Below, piece by piece: positions 1-5,660 of a stretch of 7,673 nt of DNA. The notes below the pieces were generated by a model. That model was given only the letters and a program-made list of their open reading frames with translations. It searched no databases and had not been told where the DNA came from. Origin of the DNA: DASTBU01 sp035711845 (lineage in GTDB: Bacteria > Acidobacteriota > Vicinamibacteria > Vicinamibacterales > 2-12-FULL-66-21); contig DASTBU010000068.1 of the NCBI GenBank assembly GCA_035711845.1, positions 1 through 7,673 on the forward strand, given 5' to 3'. The translations under genes and the position numbers were made by a program. Each line of letters opens with the position of its first letter. Position 1 is the first letter of the stretch.

Positions 1-4
1 GGGT

Positions 5-26
5 CCGGCGGGGCGAAGCCCCCCGG
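5..26. terminator. GC-rich hairpin, possible terminator of a gene left of the window
   Basis: GGGGC at 10-14 pairs with GCCCC at 18-22 across a GAA loop. The stem extends outward by CCGG (5-8) with CCGG (23-26), leaving C9 bulged, which makes nine base pairs in all. No U-tract follows (next bases are TCTAGTC), so an intrinsic terminator is only one option; an extragenic palindrome or a transcript-end stabiliser fits equally well. No gene is seen at 1-90 on either strand. Confidence 0.3.
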
Positions 27-90
27 TCTAGTCAGGGCTCGCGCGTCCAACTACGTAACACAGCGCTTCGCACGGTTGGGAGGAGCCGTA

Positions 91-153
91 GTCCGTAGCC
101 CGTCGCACGTGGCAGGTCGCACGTGCCAAGCCGCACGTCGCACGTGGCACGTG
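91..153 (+). repeat. Heptanucleotide tandem repeat array A (consensus GCACGTS)
   Basis: Nine consecutive 7-nt units can be read in one phase: GTCCGTA, GCCCGTC, GCACGTG, GCAGGTC, GCACGTG, CCAAGCC, GCACGTC, GCACGTG, GCACGTG. The word GCACGT begins at 105, 119, 133, 140 and 147, so all spacings are multiples of 7. The last unit ends at 153, and its final TG contributes to the putative extended -10 element of the next gene. The array gives a false open extension to the downstream gene, with GTG codons at 123 and 144. It belongs to the same family as the arrays at 3240, 7362 and 7505. Confidence 0.8.
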
Positions 154-160
154 ATATAAG
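152..160 (+). promoter_or_regulatory. Putative extended -10 promoter, apparently leaderless
   Basis: TG at 152-153, one base, then TATAAG at 155-160 form an extended -10 motif ending exactly 7 nt before the ATG at 168. A start site the usual 6-8 nt downstream would place the first transcribed base at or next to the start codon. No Shine-Dalgarno motif lies before the ATG, which fits a leaderless mRNA. No convincing -35 box is seen 16-19 nt upstream, where the repeat array lies. This is inferred from sequence only. Confidence 0.4.
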
Positions 161-167
161 CATCGCC

Positions 168-1520
168 ATGCCCCCCGCCCTGGTACTCACACTCGTCGCG
201 GTGCTTCTGATTGGCCAATCCACCGCGAGCCGACCGGCGGGCAAGGACGAGAACTGGCCACAGTGGCGCGGACCTGCTGGACTGGGCGTGTCGGCCGCGA
301 CGGACTTTCCGGAAGAGTGGGCGCCCGACAAGAACGTTGCGTGGAAGACGGCTGTTCCCGGCCGCGGGCACTCGTCGCCGGTCGTGTGGGGCGATCGTAT
401 TTTTCTCACGAGCGCAATCGAGAATGGCCCGGCGCCGGCGGGGCACAAGCCACCGATTCATCCCGACTTCCAGCATCGGCCCGGGTACCTGCATCCCGAC
501 AGCGTGGGCTCGGACCGGCTGTACACGCTGAAGGTCTTCGCCTTCGATGCGAAGACGGGCCGCAAGGTCTGGGAAGACGCCCCGTACGACGGCACGATGT
601 ACGACGACCGCCACCGGAAGAACACCTACGCGTCGCCCACGATGACAACCGACGGGACGCTGGCGTACGCGTTCTTCGAGTCCGGCGGCCTCTATGCGTA
701 CGACTTCACCGGAACGCTCGTGTGGAAGACATCACTGGGCGGTATCGCCAAGGCAGGCCTGGGCCCGGGCACATCACCGGTGCTCTTCGAGGACCTTCTG
801 ATCCTGCAGTGCGATCAGGAGATGGGCAAGGGCTCGTTCATCGTCGCGCTCGACAAGCGCAACGGCAACGAGGTCTGGCGGCAGGAACGGAGCACCCGCC
901 GAAGCTGGGCCACGCCGCTCCTGGTCCGGACTGCTGACCGCGTCGAGCTGATTGCATCTGGAGCGGAGGCCGTCACCGCCTACGATCCGCGGACCGGCAA
1001 GGAATTGTGGCGCGCCAACGGCGTGCAGAGCCATCCGATTCCAAGCGCCGTAGCCGGACACGGTCTCGTGTTCCTGACCGCGGGCAGCCAGGCCAAACGC
1101 GCGCTGGCCATTCGCACCGGCGGTCACGGTGACCTGCGGGATTCTCCTTTCATCGCCTGGCGCTACGACAAAGGCACGGCGTACGTGCCGTCGCCGATCG
1201 TGCACGGCAAGTATCTCTACCTGATGACCGACAGGGGCTTGATGACCTGCCTCGACGCGTCGACCGGCGAAGTGCTGTACGAAGGCGGCCGGCCTCCCGT
1301 GCCGGCGACCTTTACGTCGTCGCTCGTCGGCTACGGGGAGCGGCTGCTCATGACGAGCGAGGACGGCGACACGTTCCTGGTCAAGGCCGGTCCCGTTCAC
1401 GAGATCATCAGGACCAATTCAATCGGCGAGCCCGTGTACGCATCGCTCGCGCTGGCGGGCGGGACCATCTACATCAGGGGCGAACAGCATCTGTATGCCG
1501 TTCGCCGCACCGAACCGTAG
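168..1520 (+). CDS. Exported PQQ-like beta-propeller repeat protein
   Basis: A 450-residue protein of the pyrroloquinoline-quinone-like beta-propeller superfamily (BamB/PQQ_2 type). Residues 1-21 form a hydrophobic leader (VLTLVAVLLIG, then small residues QSTAS), indicating export to the periplasm or cell surface. The n-region lacks a basic residue, which is slightly unusual. WPQWRGP at about 30-36 opens the mature part, as in many Acidobacteria and Planctomycetes homologues. Propeller blades show the repeated pattern of hydrophobics, D, TG or NG, then W: FAFDAKTGRKVW, YAYDFTGTLVW, VALDKRNGNEVW, TAYDPRTGKELW and CLDASTGEVLY. Family members are often structural or protein-interaction domains rather than quinone enzymes; no dehydrogenase cofactor site could be identified, so the substrate is unknown. 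The ATG at 168 was chosen because upstream GTG codons (123, 144) lie inside repeat array A and an extended -10 ends 7 nt before it. GTG 144 would supply a basic n-region and is the main alternative. The gene converges with the thioesterase, with a 10 nt gap. Confidence 0.85.
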   Translation: MPPALVLTLVAVLLIGQSTASRPAGKDENWPQWRGPAGLGVSAATDFPEEWAPDKNVAWKTAVPGRGHSSPVVWGDRIFLTSAIENGPAPAGHKPPIHPDFQHRPGYLHPDSVGSDRLYTLKVFAFDAKTGRKVWEDAPYDGTMYDDRHRKNTYASPTMTTDGTLAYAFFESGGLYAYDFTGTLVWKTSLGGIAKAGLGPGTSPVLFEDLLILQCDQEMGKGSFIVALDKRNGNEVWRQERSTRRSWATPLLVRTADRVELIASGAEAVTAYDPRTGKELWRANGVQSHPIPSAVAGHGLVFLTAGSQAKRALAIRTGGHGDLRDSPFIAWRYDKGTAYVPSPIVHGKYLYLMTDRGLMTCLDASTGEVLYEGGRPPVPATFTSSLVGYGERLLMTSEDGDTFLVKAGPVHEIIRTNSIGEPVYASLALAGGTIYIRGEQHLYAVRRTEP

Positions 1521-1530
1521 CGGCGGCTTC

Positions 1531-2010
1531 TCAGGCCGATCGCTCGCGGACGGGAACCATCGTTGCCGGAGCCGGCACCGCGACGATCCGGCCACGCGCG
1601 CACGTCACGTCCCCGGCGAGCACGACAGCCTCGATCACCACTTTGCGCTTGCCGACTTCCGTTGCCCGCGCGCGAATCAGCAGTTCCGGACCGAGCGGCG
1701 TCGGGCGGAGGTAGTCCACCTGCAGCGACGCGGTCACGAAGCGCGGGGTGGGATCGACGCCAGGCCGCTCGCCGGCCGCCTTCATCGAAGCCCCGGCTGC
1801 GGTCGCAATCGCGTGACAATCGATCAGTGAGGCGATGAGCCCGCCGTAGACGAAGCCCGGAAGCGCGATGTGGCACGGCTTCGGGCGGAAGCGAGCAACC
1901 GCCTCGCCGTCGCGCCACTCGCTCGTCACGTGCAGACCATCTGCGTTGAGCCGTCCGCACCCGTAACAGTGCGCAAAGTCGTCTGGGTAGAGGTCCTGGA
2001 GCACTCGCAT
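1531..2010 (-). CDS. PaaI-family hotdog-fold thioesterase
   Basis: A 159-residue single hotdog-domain protein of the PaaI/4HBT thioesterase family, expected to hydrolyse an acyl-CoA in the cytosol and to work as an oligomer. The N-terminus carries HCYGCGRLNADGLH (about 14-27), the Cys-x2-Cys-G...GL motif common in this subgroup. The helix-entry motif PGFVYGGLIASLIDCHAIATA starts near residue 51 and holds the GG and the Asp (about 64) seen in PaaI-like active sites; Tyr stands where many members have His. The C-terminal sheet (RFVTASLQVDYLRPTPLG) is typical of the fold. The ATG at 2010 has GAGG ten bases upstream; a TTG at 2019 would add three residues but sits too close to that GAGG. The acyl substrate cannot be deduced. 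The gene is divergent from the SnoaL-like gene. Confidence 0.85.
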   Translation of the reverse strand: MRVLQDLYPDDFAHCYGCGRLNADGLHVTSEWRDGEAVARFRPKPCHIALPGFVYGGLIASLIDCHAIATAAGASMKAAGERPGVDPTPRFVTASLQVDYLRPTPLGPELLIRARATEVGKRKVVIEAVVLAGDVTCARGRIVAVPAPATMVPVRERSA

Positions 2011-2071
2011 CCGTATCAAGCCTCGGCGCTATTCTCTCATTCGCCCCTGTGATTGTCGCGGGCGAGGGGGT

Positions 2072-2100
2072 TTGAGCACCATCGGCCCGGGAGATAGACT
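2072..2100 (+). promoter_or_regulatory. Putative sigma-70-type promoter of the SnoaL-like gene
   Basis: TTGAGC at 2072-2077 and TAGACT at 2095-2100 are separated by exactly 17 nt, the ideal spacing for a housekeeping sigma factor. The start codon at 2162 lies about 55 nt beyond the expected transcription start. A weak GGGG (2151-2154) sits 7 nt before the ATG. This is the best -35/-10 pair I found in the window. Confidence 0.45.
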
Positions 2101-2161
2101 GCACGCGCCGCGGCCATGCGTCGAGGTACGCCCGTGATCAGGCCGCCATCGGGGCACCATA

Positions 2162-2557
2162 ATGCTCTCCGCCGATGACCGCCGCGCCATCGAGGCGCTG
2201 CACGAGACGTGGCTGGATGCCGAACGGCGCGGCGACTCGCCGGCCCTGCTGCAACTGTGCGCAGCGGTTCCGGTGTGGCTGCCCCCGAACGAGGCCCCGC
2301 TCTGTGGCAGGACGGAAATCCTGCGGTGGCTGGAGCGCCAGCCCCCAGCGCTCGTTCAGCGAATCGAGATCGACGATGTCGAGATCTCGGGAGTGGAATC
2401 GTTGGCCTGGAAGCTCGCCAGCTTCCGGACGACGCTGACAGACGCCGGCGGTGCGAAAGCCATAGTCGTTACGGGCTCTCACGGGTGGTTGTTACAGCGC
2501 GACGACGACGGCGTCTGGCGGGTCGCCGTCGTGACGTGGAGAATTACCGGGCCGTAG
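2162..2557 (+). CDS. SnoaL-like / NTF2-like domain protein (DUF4440 type)
   Basis: A 131-residue protein with the architecture of a small NTF2-superfamily (SnoaL/DUF4440) domain. An N-terminal helix (DDRRAIEALHETWLDAERRGDSPALLQLC, about 5-33) is followed by VPVWLPPNEAPLCGRTEILRWLE, the usual strand plus G-R/K-x-x-I-helix element. A C-terminal curved sheet (VESLAWKLASFRTTL, KAIVVTGSHGWLLQRDDDGVWRVAVVTWRIT) carries the family's typical W-x-x-Q/R...G-x-W-R-V ending. Members range from polyketide cyclases and isomerases to non-enzymatic binding proteins. No catalytic pair could be assigned, so the function is unknown, probably cytosolic. There is no signal peptide. The stop codon (TAG, 2555-2557) directly abuts the stop codon of the NUDIX gene on the other strand. 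Confidence 0.8.
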   Translation: MLSADDRRAIEALHETWLDAERRGDSPALLQLCAAVPVWLPPNEAPLCGRTEILRWLERQPPALVQRIEIDDVEISGVESLAWKLASFRTTLTDAGGAKAIVVTGSHGWLLQRDDDGVWRVAVVTWRITGP

Positions 2558-3187
2558 TCACAGCTCGTGCTCGTCCTGGAGCAGGCAGATGAACTCGCCC
2601 AGGACCATCGCGGTGGCGCCCCACACCTGGTGGCCGAGCAGATCGAAATAGGGATACTCGATGGCGATCCCTTCCCGGATGAGCGTGCCCCGCCGGATGC
2701 GAGAGGCATCGCGGAGATCGTCGAGGGATACCTCGAGAATTTCCTCGACCTCAGCCGGGGCGGCGATGAAATCGGGACGCTGCCTGGCGAGCCCGACCAC
2801 CGGGTGCAGCGTGAACCCGCTGACCAGCACGTGGACCGGAGTGAGCTCTCCGAGCACATCCACCGTGCGCGGGTCCACGCCGATCTCTTCTGAGGCTTCT
2901 CGCAGTGCGGCGTCGACGAGGGTCTCGCCGGTATCCGTGGCCCCGCCGGGCAGGCTGATCTGACCGCCGTGTCGCACGCCGGGAGCCCGAACGGTCAACG
3001 GCACGGCGATGCCCGATTCCACGGGATAGAGCAGGAGCAGCGCGGCGGCCATCCTCGCATCGGCGGGAAAGTACCCTGGCTCCCATCCTTTGCGAGTTGG
3101 TGAGGGGACGAACCTGCGCTGCGCCTCGATGCCAGGCAGCGTGCCCTGCAGTCGTTTTCGAAGGGCCCTTTCAACGGTTGCGAGCAT
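2558..3187 (-). CDS. NUDIX hydrolase, CoA pyrophosphatase type (NudL/NUDT7-8-like)
   Basis: A 209-residue NUDIX protein. The Nudix box is intact: G82-x5-E88-x7-R96-E97-x2-E100-E101-x-G103-V104, supplying the Mg2+ ligands. Just before it, LTVRAPGVRHGGQISLPGG (about 64-82) matches the CoA-pyrophosphatase signature (LTxRxxxLRxHxGQxxFPGG), so the likely reaction is cleavage of CoA or its derivatives to 3',5'-ADP and phosphopantetheine. Length and the N-terminal helical segment fit the YeaB/NudL group. I chose the ATG at 3187 (MLATVERAL) because the reading frame upstream to 3286 is open only through repeat array B and encodes an Arg/Cys-rich, repeat-derived stretch unlike the family. No clear Shine-Dalgarno is visible. 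The gene is divergent from the IMPDH-family gene across 151 nt and ends stop-to-stop with the SnoaL-like gene. Confidence 0.88.
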   Translation of the reverse strand: MLATVERALRKRLQGTLPGIEAQRRFVPSPTRKGWEPGYFPADARMAAALLLLYPVESGIAVPLTVRAPGVRHGGQISLPGGATDTGETLVDAALREASEEIGVDPRTVDVLGELTPVHVLVSGFTLHPVVGLARQRPDFIAAPAEVEEILEVSLDDLRDASRIRRGTLIREGIAIEYPYFDLLGHQVWGATAMVLGEFICLLQDEHEL

Positions 3188-3239
3188 TGCGCTACACCAA
3201 CATTGCCACAAGTCGCCCCTCCTCGTCCCCCGAACACGG

Positions 3240-3303
3240 GCACGTCGCACCTGACACGCCGCGCGTCGCACCGTCGCACATCGCACGTGGTAGGTGGCCG
3301 GAC
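3240..3303 (+). repeat. Heptanucleotide tandem repeat array B (consensus GCACGTS)
   Basis: Units in phase from 3240: GCACGTC, GCACCTG, ACACGCC, GCGCGTC. There follows an 8-nt unit (GCACCGTC, 3268-3275) with one extra C. The phase then resumes at 3276 with GCACATC, GCACGTG, GTAGGTG and a degenerate GCCGGAC. The units are more diverged than in array A, suggesting an older or decaying array. It lies in the divergent promoter region between the NUDIX and IMPDH-family genes and ends 18 nt before the extended -10 of the latter. It creates false N-terminal extensions for both neighbours (GTG 3294 on +, ATG 3286 on -). Confidence 0.7.
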
Positions 3304-3322
3304 AGGAACATCGAATTCGCCG

Positions 3323-3331
3323 TGCTAGTCT
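3323..3331 (+). promoter_or_regulatory. Putative extended -10 promoter of the IMPDH-family gene, leaderless
   Basis: TG at 3323-3324, one base, then TAGTCT at 3326-3331 is followed by exactly 7 nt and the ATG at 3339. The geometry is identical to that before the PQQ-like gene at 168. No Shine-Dalgarno sequence fits between the element and the ATG. A leaderless transcript starting at or next to the A of the ATG is the simplest reading. There is no clear -35. Confidence 0.4.
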
Positions 3332-3338
3332 CTACTGC

Positions 3339-4877
3339 ATGACCTCTCCTGATGCCACGTTTCCGCGGATCGAGGAGCGCACCATCCGCGCCGTGCTCGA
3401 GATGGTGCGCGGGTGCACGTTCGACGACTTCATCCTCGCGCCGCAGCACAGCGTCCTGCTTCGCCGCGACCCTTCGGCGATCGATCTGTCGTGCAAGCTG
3501 TCGCGACGCATCACGTTGAAGCGCCCGATTGTCTCGGCCAACATGGACACCGTGACGCGCGCGCCGATGGCCATCGTCCAGGCGGAGGAAGGCGGGATCG
3601 GGGTCATCGACCGGGGGTTTCGGCCGGGGGAGATCGAGCCCCAGGTTCGCGAGGTCGAGATCGTGAAGCGAACGCAGCACGGCATCATCACCGATCCGTA
3701 CAGCATCACGCCGTCGGCGACGCTGGCCGAGGCGGCCGCCATCATGGCTCGCTCCCGCGTGGGTACGCTGGTCGTGATCGACGACCGGCGCCGTCTGCTC
3801 GGCCTCCTCACCGAGCGCGACACGCGTTTCGTCACGAGGCCCGACGCGCAGGTCTCCGAGCGCATGACGCCGCTCGACCGACTGGTCGTGCACCGCGGTG
3901 CGGCGTTGGGCGCCGAAGACGCCGAGCGCATCATGCTCGAGCAGAAGGTCAAGAAGCTCCCGCTGGTCGATGACGAGGGCGTGTTGGTCGGGTTGATGAC
4001 GTCGCGAGATCTGGTGCGGCAGCGCAGGATGCCGTTTGCGACGCGTGACGCCCGCGGCCGCCTGAGTGTCGGCGCCGCGATCGGGGCGACCGGCGATTAC
4101 CTCGAGCGCGCCGGAGAGCTGATCCGCGCGGGCGTGGACGTGATCGTCATCGACATCGCGCACGGCCATTCGGTCGTGATGCAGCGGGCTGTCGAGGCGT
4201 TCCGCAAGCGCCACGGCGACTTCGAGCTGATCGCCGGCAACGTGGCGACCGCCGACGGCGCGCGGTTCCTGGTGGGCCTCGGCGTCGATGCGGTCAAGGT
4301 GGGCGTCGGTCCGGGCGGCGGCTGTACGACGAGGATGACCACGAGCTTCGGCGTGCCGCAGTTGCAGGCACTCGTGGAGTGCCGGATGGCGCTCGGAGAT
4401 TCAGGCGTGCCGATGATCGCCGACGGTGGCGTCAAGCGCCACGGCGCGCTGGCCGAGGCGCTGATGTTCGGCGGCGATTCCGTCATGCTCGGCAGCGCCT
4501 TCGCCGGAACGGAAGAGGCGCCCGGCGAGGTCGTGCACAAGTCCGTGGTGCTGCCGGAGTCGCAGAAGGCGGTGAAGGTGCCCTTCAAGGTGCTGCGGGG
4601 GATGGCGTCGATCGAAGCGATTCGCGATCGGCTGGACGTGGAAGACGCCGACAAGGTGGAGCTCGAGGCGATCGGCGCCGAGGGGATGGAGATCAGCGTG
4701 CCCTCGCGCGGCTCCGCGCGGACAATCGTCCGCGACATGCTCGAGCACCTGTGCTCGTCGATCAGCTACGGCGGCGCGTCGAGCCTCGGCGAGCTGCGCG
4801 CGCTGTTCTGGGCCGATCCCGAGCGGTTCATGATCCGGCAGTCAGCGTCGGCTCGGCGGGAGTCCTACGAACGCTGA
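3339..4877 (+). CDS. guaB: IMP dehydrogenase/GMP reductase family protein with two CBS domains; atypical active site
   Basis: A 512-residue (beta/alpha)8-barrel enzyme of the IMPDH/GMPR family; canonical IMPDH (GuaB) oxidises IMP to XMP with NAD+ in guanine nucleotide synthesis. The barrel starts at CTFDDFILAPQHS (about 26-38), followed by PIVSANMDTVT (63-73). Tandem CBS domains occupy about 117-228. The barrel resumes with DIAHGHS (272-278), AGNVATADGA, GPGGGCTTR with catalytic Cys329, MIADGG (359-364) and MLGSAFAGTEEAPGE (383-397). RGMAS (420-424) opens the flap, which ends in AEGMEISVP and SYGGASSLGELR. Overall length and CBS domains favour IMPDH. Two features do not: the loop is GPGGGC where IMPDH has GPGS-I-C, and the flap's catalytic Arg-Tyr pair (DRYFQ in E. 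coli) has no counterpart (RDRLDVEDAD here). A CBS-bearing GMP reductase like actinobacterial GuaB1 is therefore a real alternative, and the symbol is provisional. The ATG at 3339 is preferred to GTG 3294, which lies in repeat array B. No guaA neighbour is present. Confidence 0.8.
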   Translation: MTSPDATFPRIEERTIRAVLEMVRGCTFDDFILAPQHSVLLRRDPSAIDLSCKLSRRITLKRPIVSANMDTVTRAPMAIVQAEEGGIGVIDRGFRPGEIEPQVREVEIVKRTQHGIITDPYSITPSATLAEAAAIMARSRVGTLVVIDDRRRLLGLLTERDTRFVTRPDAQVSERMTPLDRLVVHRGAALGAEDAERIMLEQKVKKLPLVDDEGVLVGLMTSRDLVRQRRMPFATRDARGRLSVGAAIGATGDYLERAGELIRAGVDVIVIDIAHGHSVVMQRAVEAFRKRHGDFELIAGNVATADGARFLVGLGVDAVKVGVGPGGGCTTRMTTSFGVPQLQALVECRMALGDSGVPMIADGGVKRHGALAEALMFGGDSVMLGSAFAGTEEAPGEVVHKSVVLPESQKAVKVPFKVLRGMASIEAIRDRLDVEDADKVELEAIGAEGMEISVPSRGSARTIVRDMLEHLCSSISYGGASSLGELRALFWADPERFMIRQSASARRESYER

Positions 4878-4879
4878 AC

Positions 4880-4911
4880 GGGCGCGAGTCGGATGCCGAG
4901 CGATCGCGCCC
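4880..4911. terminator. Two-part hairpin between convergent genes, probable bidirectional terminator
   Basis: GGGCGCGA (4880-4887) is the perfect inverse complement of TCGCGCCC (4904-4911), an 8-bp stem. Inside it, TCGG (4889-4892) pairs with CCGA (4896-4899) around an ATG triloop, giving an apical 4-bp stem separated by a small internal loop. The element begins 2 nt after the IMPDH-family stop codon and ends 20 nt before the stop codon end of the HAD gene. There is no long U-tract on either side (TGTTCCCC to the right), as is common in high-GC genomes. The position between two converging genes supports a transcript-end function. Confidence 0.5.
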
Positions 4912-4931
4912 TGTTCCCCGCATCGGCCGGC

Positions 4932-5594
4932 TCACTCGGCCGCGCTCAGCCACCCGATGAGCGGGATGAGTGCCTGGGGCTCGTCGATGAAGTGTTCGGT
5001 CCCGTCGAAGTCGTCGAGGTTGAACCTGTATCCGAAGCCGTATCGCGCGAGGCACACGTTCGTCCTGGCGCGGCGCGCCGTTTCCAGATCGATCGCCGAA
5101 TCTCCCACGAACATCGTCGTGGCGGGCGTCGCCTGCGCCTGCGACACCAGGTGGTACAGCCCGGCCGGATCGGGTTTGCGCCGGAACGGGGTGTCCCCGC
5201 CGATGACGTCGCTGAACCACGGCGCCAGCCCGAGACCGTTGAGGATCTCTCGGGTCGCGGCGGATGGCTTGTTGGTGAGGACCGCGAGGTGGTAGCGTCC
5301 CGCGAGCGCCGCGAGCATCTCCATGGTTCCGGCGTACGGGCGCGTGTGGACCAGGAGGCGTGATTCGTAGATGTTCAGGAAGCGGCCGAGTGCTTCCAGC
5401 GGATCCACGTGGAGCGACGCCATCTCGAGCGCGCGTCGCACGAGAAGGGGCGCGCCCTCGCCGACCATCAGCGCGACCGCATCCACCGGCAGCGGCGTGC
5501 CGCCCAGCTCCTGGATCATCTGGTTCGTGGCGTCGGCCAGATCCTGGCGCGAATCGATCAGCGTCCCATCGAGATCGAAGACGATCAAGCGCAT
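4932..5594 (-). CDS. HAD-family hydrolase, phosphoglycolate phosphatase type
   Basis: A 220-residue haloacid-dehalogenase-superfamily phosphatase. All four HAD motifs are intact: motif I FDLDGT (6-11) with nucleophile Asp7 and acid/base Asp9; motif II LTNK (106-109) with Thr107; motif III Lys140 in RRKPDP; motif IV GDSAIDLETA with Asp165 and Asp169 for Mg2+. The alpha-helical cap between motifs I and II (about 15-85) is of the small C1 type seen in Gph/PGP enzymes. The length and the RKPxP and GDSxxD spacing match 2-phosphoglycolate phosphatase, which clears a DNA-repair and oxygenase by-product. Related HAD enzymes acting on other small phosphate esters look alike, so the substrate is not certain. 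Cytosolic; no signal peptide. It is divergent from the alpha/beta hydrolase, with a shared promoter-like TAGTCTA between them. No Shine-Dalgarno is visible before the ATG. Confidence 0.85.
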   Translation of the reverse strand: MRLIVFDLDGTLIDSRQDLADATNQMIQELGGTPLPVDAVALMVGEGAPLLVRRALEMASLHVDPLEALGRFLNIYESRLLVHTRPYAGTMEMLAALAGRYHLAVLTNKPSAATREILNGLGLAPWFSDVIGGDTPFRRKPDPAGLYHLVSQAQATPATTMFVGDSAIDLETARRARTNVCLARYGFGYRFNLDDFDGTEHFIDEPQALIPLIGWLSAAE

Positions 5595-5644
5595 GAAGTG
5601 ATGGAGCGTTGGCCGCGCCGCGGATCGAGTGTCGGCATCGGAGA

Positions 5645-5651
5645 TAGTCTA
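5645..5651. promoter_or_regulatory. Overlapping divergent -10 elements (TAGTCTA)
   Basis: The heptamer TAGTCTA reads TAGTCT on the plus strand (5645-5650) and TAGACT on the minus strand (5651-5646). These are the same two hexamers found before the IMPDH-family gene and the SnoaL-like gene. It lies between the divergent HAD (ATG 5594) and alpha/beta hydrolase (GTG 5661) genes, so one site could serve both in a mutually exclusive way. The plus-strand copy ends 10 nt before GTG 5661, again near-leaderless. No clear -35 is seen on either side. Confidence 0.35.
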
Positions 5652-5660
5652 CGATCAGCC

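Noticed and set aside
91..153. CACGTG words as E-box-type transcription factor sites
   Set aside because: E-boxes belong to eukaryotic bHLH factors. Here CACGTG arises automatically where two heptads of the GCACGTS family meet or end in G.
51..614. Long minus-strand open frame opposite the PQQ-like gene
   Set aside because: The product is Arg/His-rich and low-complexity, lies antisense to clear propeller repeats, and its C-terminal end runs towards repeat array A. It is a GC-driven shadow frame.
3192..4214. 340-codon minus-strand open frame over the IMPDH-family gene
   Set aside because: It is antisense to a gene with unmistakable family motifs; the composition (many D, R, H, V) is typical of a high-GC shadow, and its C-terminal end runs through repeat array B.
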